Of a stretch of 64,000 bases of DNA, positions 52,888 to 62,458 are shown in pieces. Origin of the DNA: Vibrio sp. S9_S30 (lineage in GTDB: Bacteria > Pseudomonadota > Gammaproteobacteria > Enterobacterales > Vibrionaceae); assembly GCF_014694455.1 (NCBI RefSeq), contig NZ_JAAUWT010000009.1, forward strand, positions 167,593 through 231,592. The letters run 5' to 3'. Each line of letters starts with the position of its first letter. Position 1 is the first letter of the stretch. A program made the translations under genes and the position numbers. The notes beneath the pieces were generated by a model. The model saw only the letters and a list, made by a program, of their open reading frames with translations, ran no database searches and had not been told where the DNA came from.

Positions 52888-54459
52888 TTAGTTATGAATG
52901 GGGGTTGAAAAAAGCCCGAATGGTAAAGGGGTTCCCGAGCTGCTGAGGGTGCCGTTGGCTTCTTCTAAATCGAATGAGAAGGTCGCGCCATTGATCACCA
53001 CTTGCAGATTCACGTTGGCGACTTTGCTTACCCCTGATGTCGCGCAGCGAAGGCGCAGTTTGCTCACGGATTTCATGGGTATTCGTGCTTCGGTATCCAA
53101 TACCACTTGTTCGGAGGCGTAGAGCTTCATCGCCCCCTGATTCACCAGTGGTTTCACCACCAACGGGAACTTGCGATCCCCATAATGGAGGTTGAACACC
53201 AGCTTTTTGGCGTTGCTTCTCGCCTGTACCGTCAGCGTTGCACCCAGCATGTCAAGAGTTTGATGAGGGATCAGGTTTCGCAGCGAACCATTGAAAGGAA
53301 TCCCAAGTTCCTCTGCCGCTTTGCGAATGCGGTAGTTCGGCGCGATTTGCCCCATCACCTTACGCAAGCTAAAAGTATGGTGGTCGGTCATCATGGATTT
53401 TAGGCGCGCAAAGTATTGGTTTGCCCCTGATTTATTGGGGTGAAGCATATGGGCTTTTTGACAAGACACGGCAGAGATCAGGTTTTGGCCCAAATCCAAG
53501 CCTTTCGATGATGAAAAACTTAATGTTGCCTGATATGTCGGGCACATTTTGACGCGCTCACGCGTGACCAAAGGGTCGCCCCTCAGCCCCCATACCTGCG
53601 ATTGCCGTGTGAACATGGCTTTGCTGGCCGACAAACCGGGGTGAACAAACCAGATGGGTGCTTTGCCGCTGGAAGTCAGCCGTTGGTTGACTTTGGTCGC
53701 TGCGCGCATGGCACCCAGTTCCATGGCGGTGTAGAACAGGTAAGCATTGAGTTTGATGATGTCGAGTTGGTTGGCGGGCACAGTCAGCGTGTTGCCCATC
53801 CAACCAAGAATGTCATCCACAGGGGTCAGTGCTTCAGCAAATTCGATGAGGGTATCGGCAAAACGGTTTCCGGTTCGAAAATTGGCCACTTCCTGCAATA
53901 CGGAACCCGCTTGTTCCATCACATCCAATACCTGCTCAACACTTTCAAATTTTGAATGTGGGGAGACGGCTGGGAAGTAACCCGTATAGATGATCAGTGC
54001 GTTGGGGCACTGGTTTCTGGCTTTCACTAGAAATGGAATCAGGCGGTCGTCGATCAGCCCATCCAGCTTTTGCACCGTCTTTTCAAAATCGGTGGCGGCA
54101 GACTTAAATCCCACATCATTCGCAATACCATTCATCAGCAGCAAGTCGACCGTGTCGGGTTGCTCGATCTCGGTGAGTTGCTTGGTAATGGTTGGGTACG
54201 ATGAAGGCAGTTCGCCAAAGTAAATGGGTTGGGGTAAGTGGGTGTCGTAACTCGGGCGTCGGTGGTGCTCGTTGTCATGCCCGATGATGGCGCCGGAATG
54301 GGCTTTGTGATCGCCCGTGACGGGTTGGTGAAGATCCCGCACGTTGGCGCCACTATTCACGTTTTGGCGAAGCCAACTGACGAGTTGATTTGCATAGGTT
54401 AAGTGACGGGGAATGCCTTGTCCCCACATCACGGAATCACCAATAACGGCTATTCGCAT
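52888..54459 (-). CDS. SGNH/GDSL-type hydrolase with C-terminal beta domain
   Basis: A 523-residue protein. Block I is GDSVMWGQG (7-15, catalytic Ser9), block III has Asn in GIAND, and block V has His in LHPNKSGANQY near 345. The final 130 residues (ATLTVQARSNAKKLVFNLHY and on) are beta-rich. The protein has no signal peptide, although relatives often act on acylated polysaccharides or peptidoglycan. AAGGAGG lies just upstream of the start. It lies between the S74 gene and the Mur ligase gene in one operon. Confidence 0.88.
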   Translation of the reverse strand: MRIAVIGDSVMWGQGIPRHLTYANQLVSWLRQNVNSGANVRDLHQPVTGDHKAHSGAIIGHDNEHHRRPSYDTHLPQPIYFGELPSSYPTITKQLTEIEQPDTVDLLLMNGIANDVGFKSAATDFEKTVQKLDGLIDDRLIPFLVKARNQCPNALIIYTGYFPAVSPHSKFESVEQVLDVMEQAGSVLQEVANFRTGNRFADTLIEFAEALTPVDDILGWMGNTLTVPANQLDIIKLNAYLFYTAMELGAMRAATKVNQRLTSSGKAPIWFVHPGLSASKAMFTRQSQVWGLRGDPLVTRERVKMCPTYQATLSFSSSKGLDLGQNLISAVSCQKAHMLHPNKSGANQYFARLKSMMTDHHTFSLRKVMGQIAPNYRIRKAAEELGIPFNGSLRNLIPHQTLDMLGATLTVQARSNAKKLVFNLHYGDRKFPLVVKPLVNQGAMKLYASEQVVLDTEARIPMKSVSKLRLRCATSGVSKVANVNLQVVINGATFSFDLEEANGTLSSSGTPLPFGLFSTPIHN

Positions 54460-54521
54460 TCTGTCCTCCTTGAGTTTCGATGACGGTTATTTTGCTGGGT
54501 GTGCTTCGTCTCGCGTGTGCG

Positions 54522-55697
54522 TTACCAGCGCGGCAACTGCGCGAGACAGTGGTGGATAATGTCGGCGTCCCGCACGTTTTGAGTCCCTTTAATGGGCGCG
54601 ATCAGTTCGGTGGCGGTGTCCACGTTAATGCCTTCGTGGCCGCGCCCCGCGACCACTACGATTTCATCGGGCTTTTGTGTTTTTAGGGCTTGGTAAATGG
54701 CGTCCGTCCGGTTTTGGATAACTAAAGCGTCCGGCAGCACTTTTTTGAGCGGCGCGAAGATCTGTTCGGGCGGTTCGCTGCGCGAGTTATCGCTGGTGAT
54801 AAAGGCTCGCTCAGCAAATTGCCTGACGCTTTCTGCCATAGGTGTGCGTTTCGTTTTGTCTCGGTCACCACCGCAGCCGAACACCACCACCAGCTTTTTA
54901 CCAAACGCTTGGTGCAGTGAATTCAGAGATTTGATCAGCCCGTCTGGGTTGTGGGCAAAATCGACAAACACCTGTCGATTGCCTTTTGTGATGATGGGTT
55001 CTAACCGGCCAGGAGGCAGGGAAAGTGCTGGAATGTACTGGCAAGCTTGTGTGAGTGCTTCCTTACCGTAAAGGCTCTGGACGATGCCGAGCGAAGTCAG
55101 CAGATTTTGTACGTTATGCTCGCCAAAGAACGGGCATTCTCCCTGCCATACATAGCCGTCAAGGTTGAGCGTTATATCGGATCCCTCTGGCTGTCCAAAC
55201 CATGCTGGAGTGGATGTGGAATGGGCAAACAACTTAGCGCGCAATCCAGCGCTTTGGCTGGCTTTGACCCATGTTGTATGCATGGGATCTTGTTGGTTTA
55301 TCCATACTTCACCGCCTGTTTTGCAATGCTGAAGCAGTTTGAGTTTGGCGTTGAGGTAGCCTTCTAAGGTGGAGTGGTAGTCGAGATGATCGTGCGTCAG
55401 GTTGGTAAACGCGGCGCAATCAAATGTGAAATGCTGGTATTGCCCAATCTCTATCAAGCGGCTGAAGCATTCCATCAAGCAAACGTCCACTTGGTTCTGA
55501 GTAGCGAGATCTTGGATAAATTCGTGAACTCGTTTGCTGGAATTGCAATACCAAGGAACCTCTTCAAACTCCCCCTCCAAGCCGACCCCTAACGTGCCCC
55601 AACTGGCAGCATGGATGCCCAGTTTAGAAAGCAACTGTCGTGCTAACTCTACGCTGGTGGTTTTGCCGTTGGTGCCGGTCACCGCTGCCCATTTCAT
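54522..55697 (-). CDS. Mur ligase family protein (MurE-like, lacking the N-terminal domain)
   Basis: A 391-residue ATP-dependent amide ligase. The P-loop is VTGTNGKTT at residues 6-14, so the UDP-binding domain of true MurE (about 90 residues) is missing. Other signatures are TNLTHDHLDYHSTLEGYLNA, FVDFAHNPDGLIKSL, VVFGCGGDRDKTKR, DNSR (the place of DNPR, which recognises diaminopimelate in MurE) and VVAGRGHEGI. It is not in a division/wall cluster and therefore is not the housekeeping MurE. It is first in the operon with the SGNH and S74 genes and divergent from a sensor kinase. Confidence 0.9.
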   Translation of the reverse strand: MKWAAVTGTNGKTTSVELARQLLSKLGIHAASWGTLGVGLEGEFEEVPWYCNSSKRVHEFIQDLATQNQVDVCLMECFSRLIEIGQYQHFTFDCAAFTNLTHDHLDYHSTLEGYLNAKLKLLQHCKTGGEVWINQQDPMHTTWVKASQSAGLRAKLFAHSTSTPAWFGQPEGSDITLNLDGYVWQGECPFFGEHNVQNLLTSLGIVQSLYGKEALTQACQYIPALSLPPGRLEPIITKGNRQVFVDFAHNPDGLIKSLNSLHQAFGKKLVVVFGCGGDRDKTKRTPMAESVRQFAERAFITSDNSRSEPPEQIFAPLKKVLPDALVIQNRTDAIYQALKTQKPDEIVVVAGRGHEGINVDTATELIAPIKGTQNVRDADIIHHCLAQLPRW

Positions 55698-55836
55698 CGT
55701 TGAATCCTTTCGATTAATTGACGGGTATTTACGTTACGCCGATGGGGGGGATTCACCATCCCCAGTTTTAGGGGGGCTTGGTTGCAGAGTGGACAGCAAT
55801 GGCAGTAGACTGAGTTTTTATAAAATAGTGAACGGT

Positions 55837-57774
55837 ATGCAATCGAGCGAAAGGACATCGCCATGCTGGGCTAAAAACGCATTTCGAGAAGGATTTGTGC
55901 GCTTGGCGATCATCGTTTTGGTGCCAGTTGTGGTCATTTATGCCCTAGTGTCGCTGCTGAAGTATGGCGATCAGGTGTCGCTGCCTTCGGTGCAGTCGGG
56001 CGTTTTGGTTCTTAAAGACAATGAAACCACCAAGATGATAGATGTTGCGCTACCTCATAATTACAGCCAGCACCTCAACTTTTCTTATGGCGAGTATCGG
56101 ATCTCGCTTCCCAAAGTCGAGAAGGCGTCGAACGCGACGACGGCGCTCTTTCTGCCGCCTTTTCGTGACACTGCCGAGTTTTATTTGGGTGACCGGTTGA
56201 TCTGGCAGACTGCGCCAATTGCCCATTCTCGCGATTCTATGATGCCAAGGTTTCGCTATCGTCCTTCTTATCATGAGCTGCCTAATGCGTTATTTGATGG
56301 GGGAGAACGGTTACTCACTGTAAAAATTGCGTCCAGCGGCGGGCTGCAAATGCCCGAGATTTTTTACGGCACGCCAGCACAAGTGAAGCCTTACTATCAG
56401 TTTCAGTACTGGTCACAGATAGGGCTGCACATCGTGATGCAGTGGCTCACTCCGCTGATTACCCTATTTTACCTGTTGCTGTGGTGGTTCCGGCGTAACA
56501 ACACCGAATACCTATTCTTCGCATTGGGTGTTGCGTGTTGGGCATTGAGTAATATGACGTTTACGGTGTCTTCCTTGCCGATTTCTCAGCAAACTTACTG
56601 GATGACCACCGTCACGGTACAGCCTTTTCTAACCTTGTTTATGACGTTGTTTGTGCATCGCTGGTATCAGTTGAAACGTCTTTCAATCGAGTGGGTTGCC
56701 GGGGTTGCAACAGGGATTGTGGCGGTATCGTCTTTTGTGCTCTACGAATACGAACCAACTTGGCTCTGGTGGCGATTTAACGAGAGCGTTTTACGCGGCT
56801 ATGTGGCGTTGAGCTCGGTGTACATTGGCTATGTCTTGGTGGCTCAGGCATTAATCAATCGCAGTAGGAGCGCTTTGTTGCTTGCGACGACAGGGATGAT
56901 GGGGGTGATATCTGGAGTGCTGGATTCTTTGGATGGGATGCAGCTTTTGTCGATGCATTTTCCTTTGAGCGCCCATGCAAACTTGCTGATATTTTTAACA
57001 CTGTGCGTGCTTCTTATCTATCGTTATGCCAGTGCACTGAACCGAAGTGAAGAGCTGCAAAAGACTTTAGAGCAAAAAGTGGTGGAAGCGGTTACGCTCT
57101 ACAAAAAAGAACAGGCGGTTGCCCACGAGTTTGAAAAGAAGCAAGCATTAATGGATGAGCGGCAAAGCCTGCTTTCTGACATGCACGATGGTCTTGGCAG
57201 CCAGTTGGTGGAGCTGATTACATTGCTGAGAGCCCCCACCACCAATCAAACCGATATTCAATTAAAGGCCACACAATGCCTGAATGACCTTCGGCTGATT
57301 CTGGATTCGCGAAACCCGCTATTTGATGCGCAGTTTAGCGTGCTACTTGGCCAGTGGCGAGCGCGCATAGAGCCGATTCTTCAAGCTGCCGATATCAAAC
57401 TGGAATGGTCGGTGGAATGTGAAGACAGCGCAGTCCTCCTTTCACCACACACGAAACTGGATTTACTCCGCATTTTGCAAGAGCTCATGACCAACGTGAT
57501 CAAACACGCCAATCAGGCCTCTTCTGTCCGTTTTCGTTGCACCCAATTGGGTTCAGAACTCATCATTCAGATTCGGGATAATGGAAAAAATTCAAACAGT
57601 AGGGTTCAAACGAAACCGAGTGGGTATGGGCTTGCCTCCATCGGAACAAGAGCAAAAAAGATGAACGCTAAGTTTAAGCTGGAGCTCGGAGAAGAAGGAG
57701 GAATGGCGGAGGTAAGCCTGCCACACAGTGTGTACCTATCTAGGGGGGAAGAACAGAGTGGAAATGAAACATAG
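55837..57774 (+). CDS. 7TMR-DISM-like sensor histidine kinase (HisKA_3 type)
   Basis: A 645-residue kinase if read from ATG 55837; the frame is open further upstream, but that part overlaps the Mur ligase gene. TM1 is about 22-41. A periplasmic beta domain (45-190) resembles 7TMR-DISMED2, and seven helices cover about 195-395. A coiled coil leads to HisKA_3 with H450 (LLSDMHDGLGSQLVE), then HATPase motifs LQELMTNVIKHAN, IRDNGKN and GYGLASIGTRAKKM. It is the probable partner of the LuxR-type regulator at 51519. The periplasmic domain of this type often binds carbohydrates. Confidence 0.9.
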   Translation: MQSSERTSPCWAKNAFREGFVRLAIIVLVPVVVIYALVSLLKYGDQVSLPSVQSGVLVLKDNETTKMIDVALPHNYSQHLNFSYGEYRISLPKVEKASNATTALFLPPFRDTAEFYLGDRLIWQTAPIAHSRDSMMPRFRYRPSYHELPNALFDGGERLLTVKIASSGGLQMPEIFYGTPAQVKPYYQFQYWSQIGLHIVMQWLTPLITLFYLLLWWFRRNNTEYLFFALGVACWALSNMTFTVSSLPISQQTYWMTTVTVQPFLTLFMTLFVHRWYQLKRLSIEWVAGVATGIVAVSSFVLYEYEPTWLWWRFNESVLRGYVALSSVYIGYVLVAQALINRSRSALLLATTGMMGVISGVLDSLDGMQLLSMHFPLSAHANLLIFLTLCVLLIYRYASALNRSEELQKTLEQKVVEAVTLYKKEQAVAHEFEKKQALMDERQSLLSDMHDGLGSQLVELITLLRAPTTNQTDIQLKATQCLNDLRLILDSRNPLFDAQFSVLLGQWRARIEPILQAADIKLEWSVECEDSAVLLSPHTKLDLLRILQELMTNVIKHANQASSVRFRCTQLGSELIIQIRDNGKNSNSRVQTKPSGYGLASIGTRAKKMNAKFKLELGEEGGMAEVSLPHSVYLSRGEEQSGNET

Positions 57775-57928
57775 AGCAGAGATGAAGAATCAGGTATAGA
57801 TAAAGAATCGGAGAGTTAAAGAATGGCCGTCATGTCTTTGAGCGCTTTACGAATGAAATAATTGGACTGATATTTGAATTCATATTCCATATAATCAATC
57901 GCTTAATATTCATTTGATAGGAAATGCC

Positions 57929-58792
57929 ATGCGTGAGATTGCCCCTATGTTGATTCGAAGAATAAAAACATTGCCGTACCCGTATTTGTACGAACTTTCG
58001 CAGTTCACCCATGACAAGCGTGGTGGGCTAGTGACTCAAATCAATGAGTTGGCAAAAAACGCCTATTCACAGCCGGAGTCACTCAATCCAGAAACACTTT
58101 CATTCGATGAACTGCATGCCGTGGTGAATAAAAATCCCTCATCTTGGATGTTTTGTAAGGATAAGCAATGGCGTGTTCAAGGCTTTGTGCATGTTCAGAT
58201 CATTCGAAAAATCGACGCCGAAAATCTTAAGCTTGGAAAATTGGATGAAAACTCGATAAGTCCTTCGCCTGACCCCACCAGCAAAGACAATTGCATTCAT
58301 ATCGGATCCATCGTCTCAAAAAACTTTCCATCGTCCTTGAAAGACAACACACTGTTTTGTTTGCTTGCGGGGGTGGCCGATAAAATCAATCAATTAAGGG
58401 AGCAAAACCCGGCATTGAAGGAAGTGATATGCTGCGATTTCGAGGATTGTTCGGGGGACAGGCATTTTAAAGACATCTTATCGAAATATGGCTTCAACGA
58501 CGTCGGGATCACAACAGGCGGAGACACCGTTTATTTGTTGAACTTAGAAGCGAACACCAGGCCATTTTCTGAGTTGATTTCACTGACGGCTCAAGTGCGA
58601 GCGTCTCACATCAACAATGGCGCAAACCCAAACACGACCTTGAAAAATCTGCTCAAACGTATCCTTCAGGGCGATATTTCATTCAGTCAGTGGGCAAGCT
58701 TATGCAAAGAAAACAATTATATACAAGTGCTACTTGGGATTGTGTTTGTCGTTGGTATTGTGGCATCTATCAAGACAATTTTTGGCACCTGA
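57929..58792 (+). CDS. Uncharacterised protein with GNAT-like body and C-terminal membrane anchor
   Basis: A 287-residue protein from ATG 57929 (AGGA upstream). No family recognised with certainty. The middle (about 75-205) alternates strands and helices, with SWMFCKDKQWRVQGFVHVQI and CIHIGSIVSKNFP, and the order suggests a GNAT-type acyltransferase fold. CCDFEDCSGDRHF holds three Cys. The end (about 267-283, VLLGIVFVVGIVASI) is a single membrane segment. It is convergent with the PAAR gene (17 bases), so it may be a T6SS accessory or effector-related gene; this is inference. Confidence 0.75.
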   Translation: MREIAPMLIRRIKTLPYPYLYELSQFTHDKRGGLVTQINELAKNAYSQPESLNPETLSFDELHAVVNKNPSSWMFCKDKQWRVQGFVHVQIIRKIDAENLKLGKLDENSISPSPDPTSKDNCIHIGSIVSKNFPSSLKDNTLFCLLAGVADKINQLREQNPALKEVICCDFEDCSGDRHFKDILSKYGFNDVGITTGGDTVYLLNLEANTRPFSELISLTAQVRASHINNGANPNTTLKNLLKRILQGDISFSQWASLCKENNYIQVLLGIVFVVGIVASIKTIFGT

Positions 58793-58809
58793 TGTCAACC
58801 ACTTATTAT

Positions 58810-59094
58810 TCACCCAATGGTGACGGTTCCTCCCCCCACAACAGAGCCCCCGCAACTGACGGCATCTCCAGAGCGGGCAACAGGTTTACCGTTTACAAAC
58901 ACGGTACCAGAGCCTGCCGCGATGCTGCGACCATGAGGCGGATGCTTAGGCTTTGAATGGGGAACGAGCGGATCACCGACTCGCGCAATGGGAATGCCAT
59001 CGGCTTTTACGTCGGGAGATGCGCCACAGACTGGTGTCGGAGGGAAACCGTCGTGACCAGTGCCAATGTTTCCTAAAACTACTGCGTTACCCAT
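58810..59094 (-). CDS. PAAR domain protein (T6SS spike tip)
   Basis: A 94-residue single-domain PAAR protein starting at ATG 59094 with GAGGAAACC upstream. It has the Pro-Ala-Ala-Arg-like repeats: GTGHDGFPPTPVCGASPDV, GIPIARVGDPLVPHS, GRSIAAGSGTVFVNGKPVAR and SGDAVSCGG. The His/Cys set (H, C, H, C) fits the zinc at the tip. It caps the VgrG trimer encoded at the other end of this cluster. There is no fused effector domain. Confidence 0.93.
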   Translation of the reverse strand: MGNAVVLGNIGTGHDGFPPTPVCGASPDVKADGIPIARVGDPLVPHSKPKHPPHGRSIAAGSGTVFVNGKPVARSGDAVSCGGSVVGGGTVTIG

Positions 59095-59256
59095 GGTTTC
59101 CTCGCTTTTGTGATGCTTTGTATGGGTTATATTCTCGAAAATGATGCCCGTCAAGTTTGAGTGCGAGTTAGGCAATTATCCGCTTATAAAGCGATTTTTC
59201 TACTAGATTAAGTTCACAAAAATCGCTACAAGCACTGGGGTGTTTCCGAGGTGGAT

Positions 59257-60345
59257 CTATTTATTTGCTCTGCAGATCTCTTCATTAAATTGGTGAATGA
59301 GCTTCGTGTATTCAGGCGAAAGTTCGAACGCTTGGATGATTTTGGCTATGGGGTAATCAATAGCGGCGGCTAAACGAGCCAAAGCCCAAAGTGTGATGCG
59401 ATCATCGGTGGTTTGCTTTTCTTCAGCCTCTTGATAGGCATAGCGAATGACATCGTTGAGGTCCAGCAGCCGTTCTTCTTTCCCCAGCTTAGAAGGCAGT
59501 TCCTTGATGCGTTGCCAAAGCAGCCTTTCAAACTCGTACACTTTTCCTTCTTTTTTGTATTCCCAACTGGGTAGAGGCTCTGTAGGTCGATTGTCCCAAC
59601 ATCGGTTCACCATTTTGACAGGCTTCGAGGGTTTAACAGGTGGTTGATAGCGATACACTTTTTCAACGCGTTCTTTCACTATAGGGAACAGCGGGATCCC
59701 AAGTTCGTCCGCTTTCTTTTTAATGCGCTTCGCTAACCCTTCTTGGTACTTACCATGCACGACATACGTATCGAGCTCTTCTGATGTATAAGACGACAGA
59801 TATTCGTATTTGCCACACCCATCCAACCATACTTTAATGCTCCCTCCAGGGATAAGCCCAAAGACCAATCTTCTGTAATAACATTTGGTATTTCTGGGGC
59901 TTTTTCTGGGTGTTCTCATGATCGCTTTGATTTCTTTGGTCAGTTTAAAACTGTAAAAGAAGGAGCGCCTCTCCAATGTGGAATTCCAATGAATATCAAT
60001 TTCATCTGGCAGAGAAACGTACTCCAAAAATGGATGAGTTCCTGATACCGCTAGATAGTCTAAAGGCAGCCCCAGCCCGTCGTAGTTTGGAAGCCGCTTT
60101 TTGGTGACGCTTTCATAAGTACGAAACCGTCGGTACAGTTGCTGGCTAAAAGGCATCATGGGTGACGACCAGTCTTCTTGATAGTTAATGCCAATAATGT
60201 TTCTGGCTGATATGGCATAAAATGGCGAAGTGACCACCGATATTTTCCACGGAGCCAAGCCTTCGTCATTGTCTTGAGGCGTTTGTGCTAGCAAGTTCAT
60301 TGGGAACAGGAGCAACGCAAGAAGGAAGAGAGCGTGTTTAATCAT
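59257..60345 (-). CDS. DUF2931-like secreted protein, candidate immunity protein to the Tle1 effector
   Basis: A 362-residue protein with a signal peptide (1-20, ending LLAQ). The stretch LAPWKISVVTSPFYAIS at 30-46 and RLVFGLIPGGSIKVWLDGCG near 160 resemble DUF2931 proteins, often found beside T6SS lipase genes. The C-terminal 150 residues are extra compared with the usual family. It starts two bases after the effector stop with AAGGG upstream, so it is made together with the effector. A periplasmic antitoxin against a periplasm-acting phospholipase would make sense; this is inference. Confidence 0.68.
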   Translation of the reverse strand: MIKHALFLLALLLFPMNLLAQTPQDNDEGLAPWKISVVTSPFYAISARNIIGINYQEDWSSPMMPFSQQLYRRFRTYESVTKKRLPNYDGLGLPLDYLAVSGTHPFLEYVSLPDEIDIHWNSTLERRSFFYSFKLTKEIKAIMRTPRKSPRNTKCYYRRLVFGLIPGGSIKVWLDGCGKYEYLSSYTSEELDTYVVHGKYQEGLAKRIKKKADELGIPLFPIVKERVEKVYRYQPPVKPSKPVKMVNRCWDNRPTEPLPSWEYKKEGKVYEFERLLWQRIKELPSKLGKEERLLDLNDVIRYAYQEAEEKQTTDDRITLWALARLAAAIDYPIAKIIQAFELSPEYTKLIHQFNEEICRANK

Positions 60346-60346
60346 A

Positions 60347-62458
60347 TCAATACCCTTTTCGAGTAGGCAGCACTTTTCTAATCAGCCCATTGTTGGGTTG
60401 GTTAGGAACAATTGCCCCATAGGCAACGCTTGCTACGTCCGAGGAATGGTGCACTAGCCCACCTGAAATCAGCGCTTGCTTAAACGCTTGATTTTGGTTT
60501 AACAAAGGCAGTACTTTCCCTGAGTCTTTGGCCAATGTATAGCACTGTTGGCATATTTCTTTAAAGCTGAGGTTTGCAATGCGGTGATCTTCAACCGCGA
60601 GCAACGCATCATCCTCAAGGAGGTATTCATCAAATATAAACGGGGCATTGTGAAATTGCGCCAAACCTACCATTAACCGCAGGTAAAGCCGAGAAAGATC
60701 CCCTTCGACCGCCCTTTGTATATACAGCGTCCCTGTTGTTTTATAGCCCATAATAATCAAACCGTACTTATCGTAAACTGGCTGAGTGCGCAGTTCGTGT
60801 TTGAATACGTCACCCCATCCCAATGCGTTTTCGATATTCTTGAACGCCTTAAGTCGCGCTAGCGCTTTATTCTCGCTTCTCTCTTTGGTTGTACCAAAGA
60901 TTTTCACCTTTCTTAGCGCCTTCTTTTCCATTCTTGGCAGCAGGTAGTCTTTCTTACTGAAACCTAAACGAGAGTGATATCCCCCACCAAGGTCTGAATG
61001 GGCCCCAGGAAGAGTGTATTCAGAAAAATGAGGGCTGTGGTTATCGTTGAGTTGGTTTAGCGTAAAGTTAAGCCGATATTCCGTTTGAGAGTCGGCCACA
61101 AGGTGGACGACTTGCTCAATTCGCTCTGGATCGAGCCACAGCTTCACGTCGCCATTGTCGGTATTGTCGGCAGAAATATCAAAACCATTTCGAACTGACC
61201 AGCCATTCACTACGGCCGCCACAGTATCGAAGATACCGACAAATTTTATGGCTGTATCCTCCTTACCATTAAACCCAATTTTCAGAGGAATACGTTTTTC
61301 CGTGCATGCTTTATCAAGGAGGCTAAAGAAAGGGATATTGGTGTTTTCGTGTACGGTATTAACAAAGTGCCGTGCCGCCGCCGCCCCTCGGCTAAAACCC
61401 AAGACATCAAATTTTAAGCAGCCAAGTCCATCTACGCCATACTCAGTTGTATAACGTGACCAGTTGAATTGTATGTGTTCTAACAGGCTATCAATACCAG
61501 TTTCAACCTTCTTCTCTATCCCAAAGTCTCCCGTCCCAGTTGCATATCCTAGCTTTGATTCTTCCGCAGGCCTCGCAATATCAATGTCATTACTGGTTCC
61601 AATACCGGTAATGTACACCCTTTCAACTAGGTCATGATCCAAAAATTCGCCATCTAAATAAAGATCGAACAACTTTTGTATATTCGTGTGCTCGTTTTCG
61701 GCACTGGTGCCTGGCTCCAGTGCATCAGGGTATTTTAAGGAGCGAGGGGATAAATAGGTCGGGTTTTTATTGCCTTCCACTAAATAGAAGGACTTCCAAA
61801 TCGGGTAGTATTTTTCGAACTGTTGCTTACCCCACGTTGCGGAGTATGAATTATTTAATGTGCCATCAAAAAACATACCGATGCGCAAGCTTAAAAAGTT
61901 GAAGCCTTTTATTTCAATCGCGTAACTATTGTTGACTTCCAGATGAATGTTGTTTTGGCTGCCTTTTTTATGGTGTTTGAATCTACCTAGATCTCTAATG
62001 AGCTTGTTTCTCTTTTGCTCTTCTTTATAGGCATAGGTTTCTATGTATTTTATTCGTCCAGTCAGGTAATTATAGCTAGAAAGCCGCTTTTCATTTTGAG
62101 TTTGCTCTAGAGACACCAGATCGGATACGGTGCCTTGCAAATACTGGAAGCAACTATTTGAATAGCCTTCAGTACCCAGCCACTCTTTTAATACTTCTGA
62201 TTCATCCGATTCTCGGCGAGTGCGCTTTTGAGCCTCTTTTAGCCAACTCTCGTGTTCAAGTTCTATCGTCACTCGGCCGTTTTGCAAGTTTTTTACCAAT
62301 ATGGGCTTTTCTGAAAGTGTAATCCGGTGCTCGACTCCTGTAGCCTCTACTAGTTTTCCTTTTATCCCCGAAAATGGCTGATTGTGCTCATCCCTGACAA
62401 CAATTTCAATCCAGTTAGATTCTTTTTCACAAGGTGCGCAGTAGGCTAACGTGCTCAT
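60347..62458 (-). CDS. T6SS phospholipase effector, Tle1 family (DUF2235)
   Basis: A 703-residue effector. The N-terminal beta-rich part (15-75, WIEIVVRDEHNQPFSGIKG) and a helical linker precede the DUF2235 alpha/beta-hydrolase domain from about 190. Family marks: FFDGTLNN (196-203), nucleophile S356 in LGFSRGAAAARHF, D411 (GIFDTVAAV) and H487 (PGAHSDLGGGY). This is the GxSxG Tle1 catalytic set, which attacks membrane phospholipids of rival cells. ATG 62458 overlaps the DUF4123 stop by four bases. The order VgrG, chaperone, effector, immunity candidate is typical. Confidence 0.93.
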   Translation of the reverse strand: MSTLAYCAPCEKESNWIEIVVRDEHNQPFSGIKGKLVEATGVEHRITLSEKPILVKNLQNGRVTIELEHESWLKEAQKRTRRESDESEVLKEWLGTEGYSNSCFQYLQGTVSDLVSLEQTQNEKRLSSYNYLTGRIKYIETYAYKEEQKRNKLIRDLGRFKHHKKGSQNNIHLEVNNSYAIEIKGFNFLSLRIGMFFDGTLNNSYSATWGKQQFEKYYPIWKSFYLVEGNKNPTYLSPRSLKYPDALEPGTSAENEHTNIQKLFDLYLDGEFLDHDLVERVYITGIGTSNDIDIARPAEESKLGYATGTGDFGIEKKVETGIDSLLEHIQFNWSRYTTEYGVDGLGCLKFDVLGFSRGAAAARHFVNTVHENTNIPFFSLLDKACTEKRIPLKIGFNGKEDTAIKFVGIFDTVAAVVNGWSVRNGFDISADNTDNGDVKLWLDPERIEQVVHLVADSQTEYRLNFTLNQLNDNHSPHFSEYTLPGAHSDLGGGYHSRLGFSKKDYLLPRMEKKALRKVKIFGTTKERSENKALARLKAFKNIENALGWGDVFKHELRTQPVYDKYGLIIMGYKTTGTLYIQRAVEGDLSRLYLRLMVGLAQFHNAPFIFDEYLLEDDALLAVEDHRIANLSFKEICQQCYTLAKDSGKVLPLLNQNQAFKQALISGGLVHHSSDVASVAYGAIVPNQPNNGLIRKVLPTRKGY

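Noticed and set aside
55534..55836. N-terminal extension of the sensor kinase frame
   Set aside because: It overlaps the Mur ligase gene on the other strand and reads as low-quality antisense sequence. Starting at 55837 places the first membrane helix close to the N-terminus, as expected.
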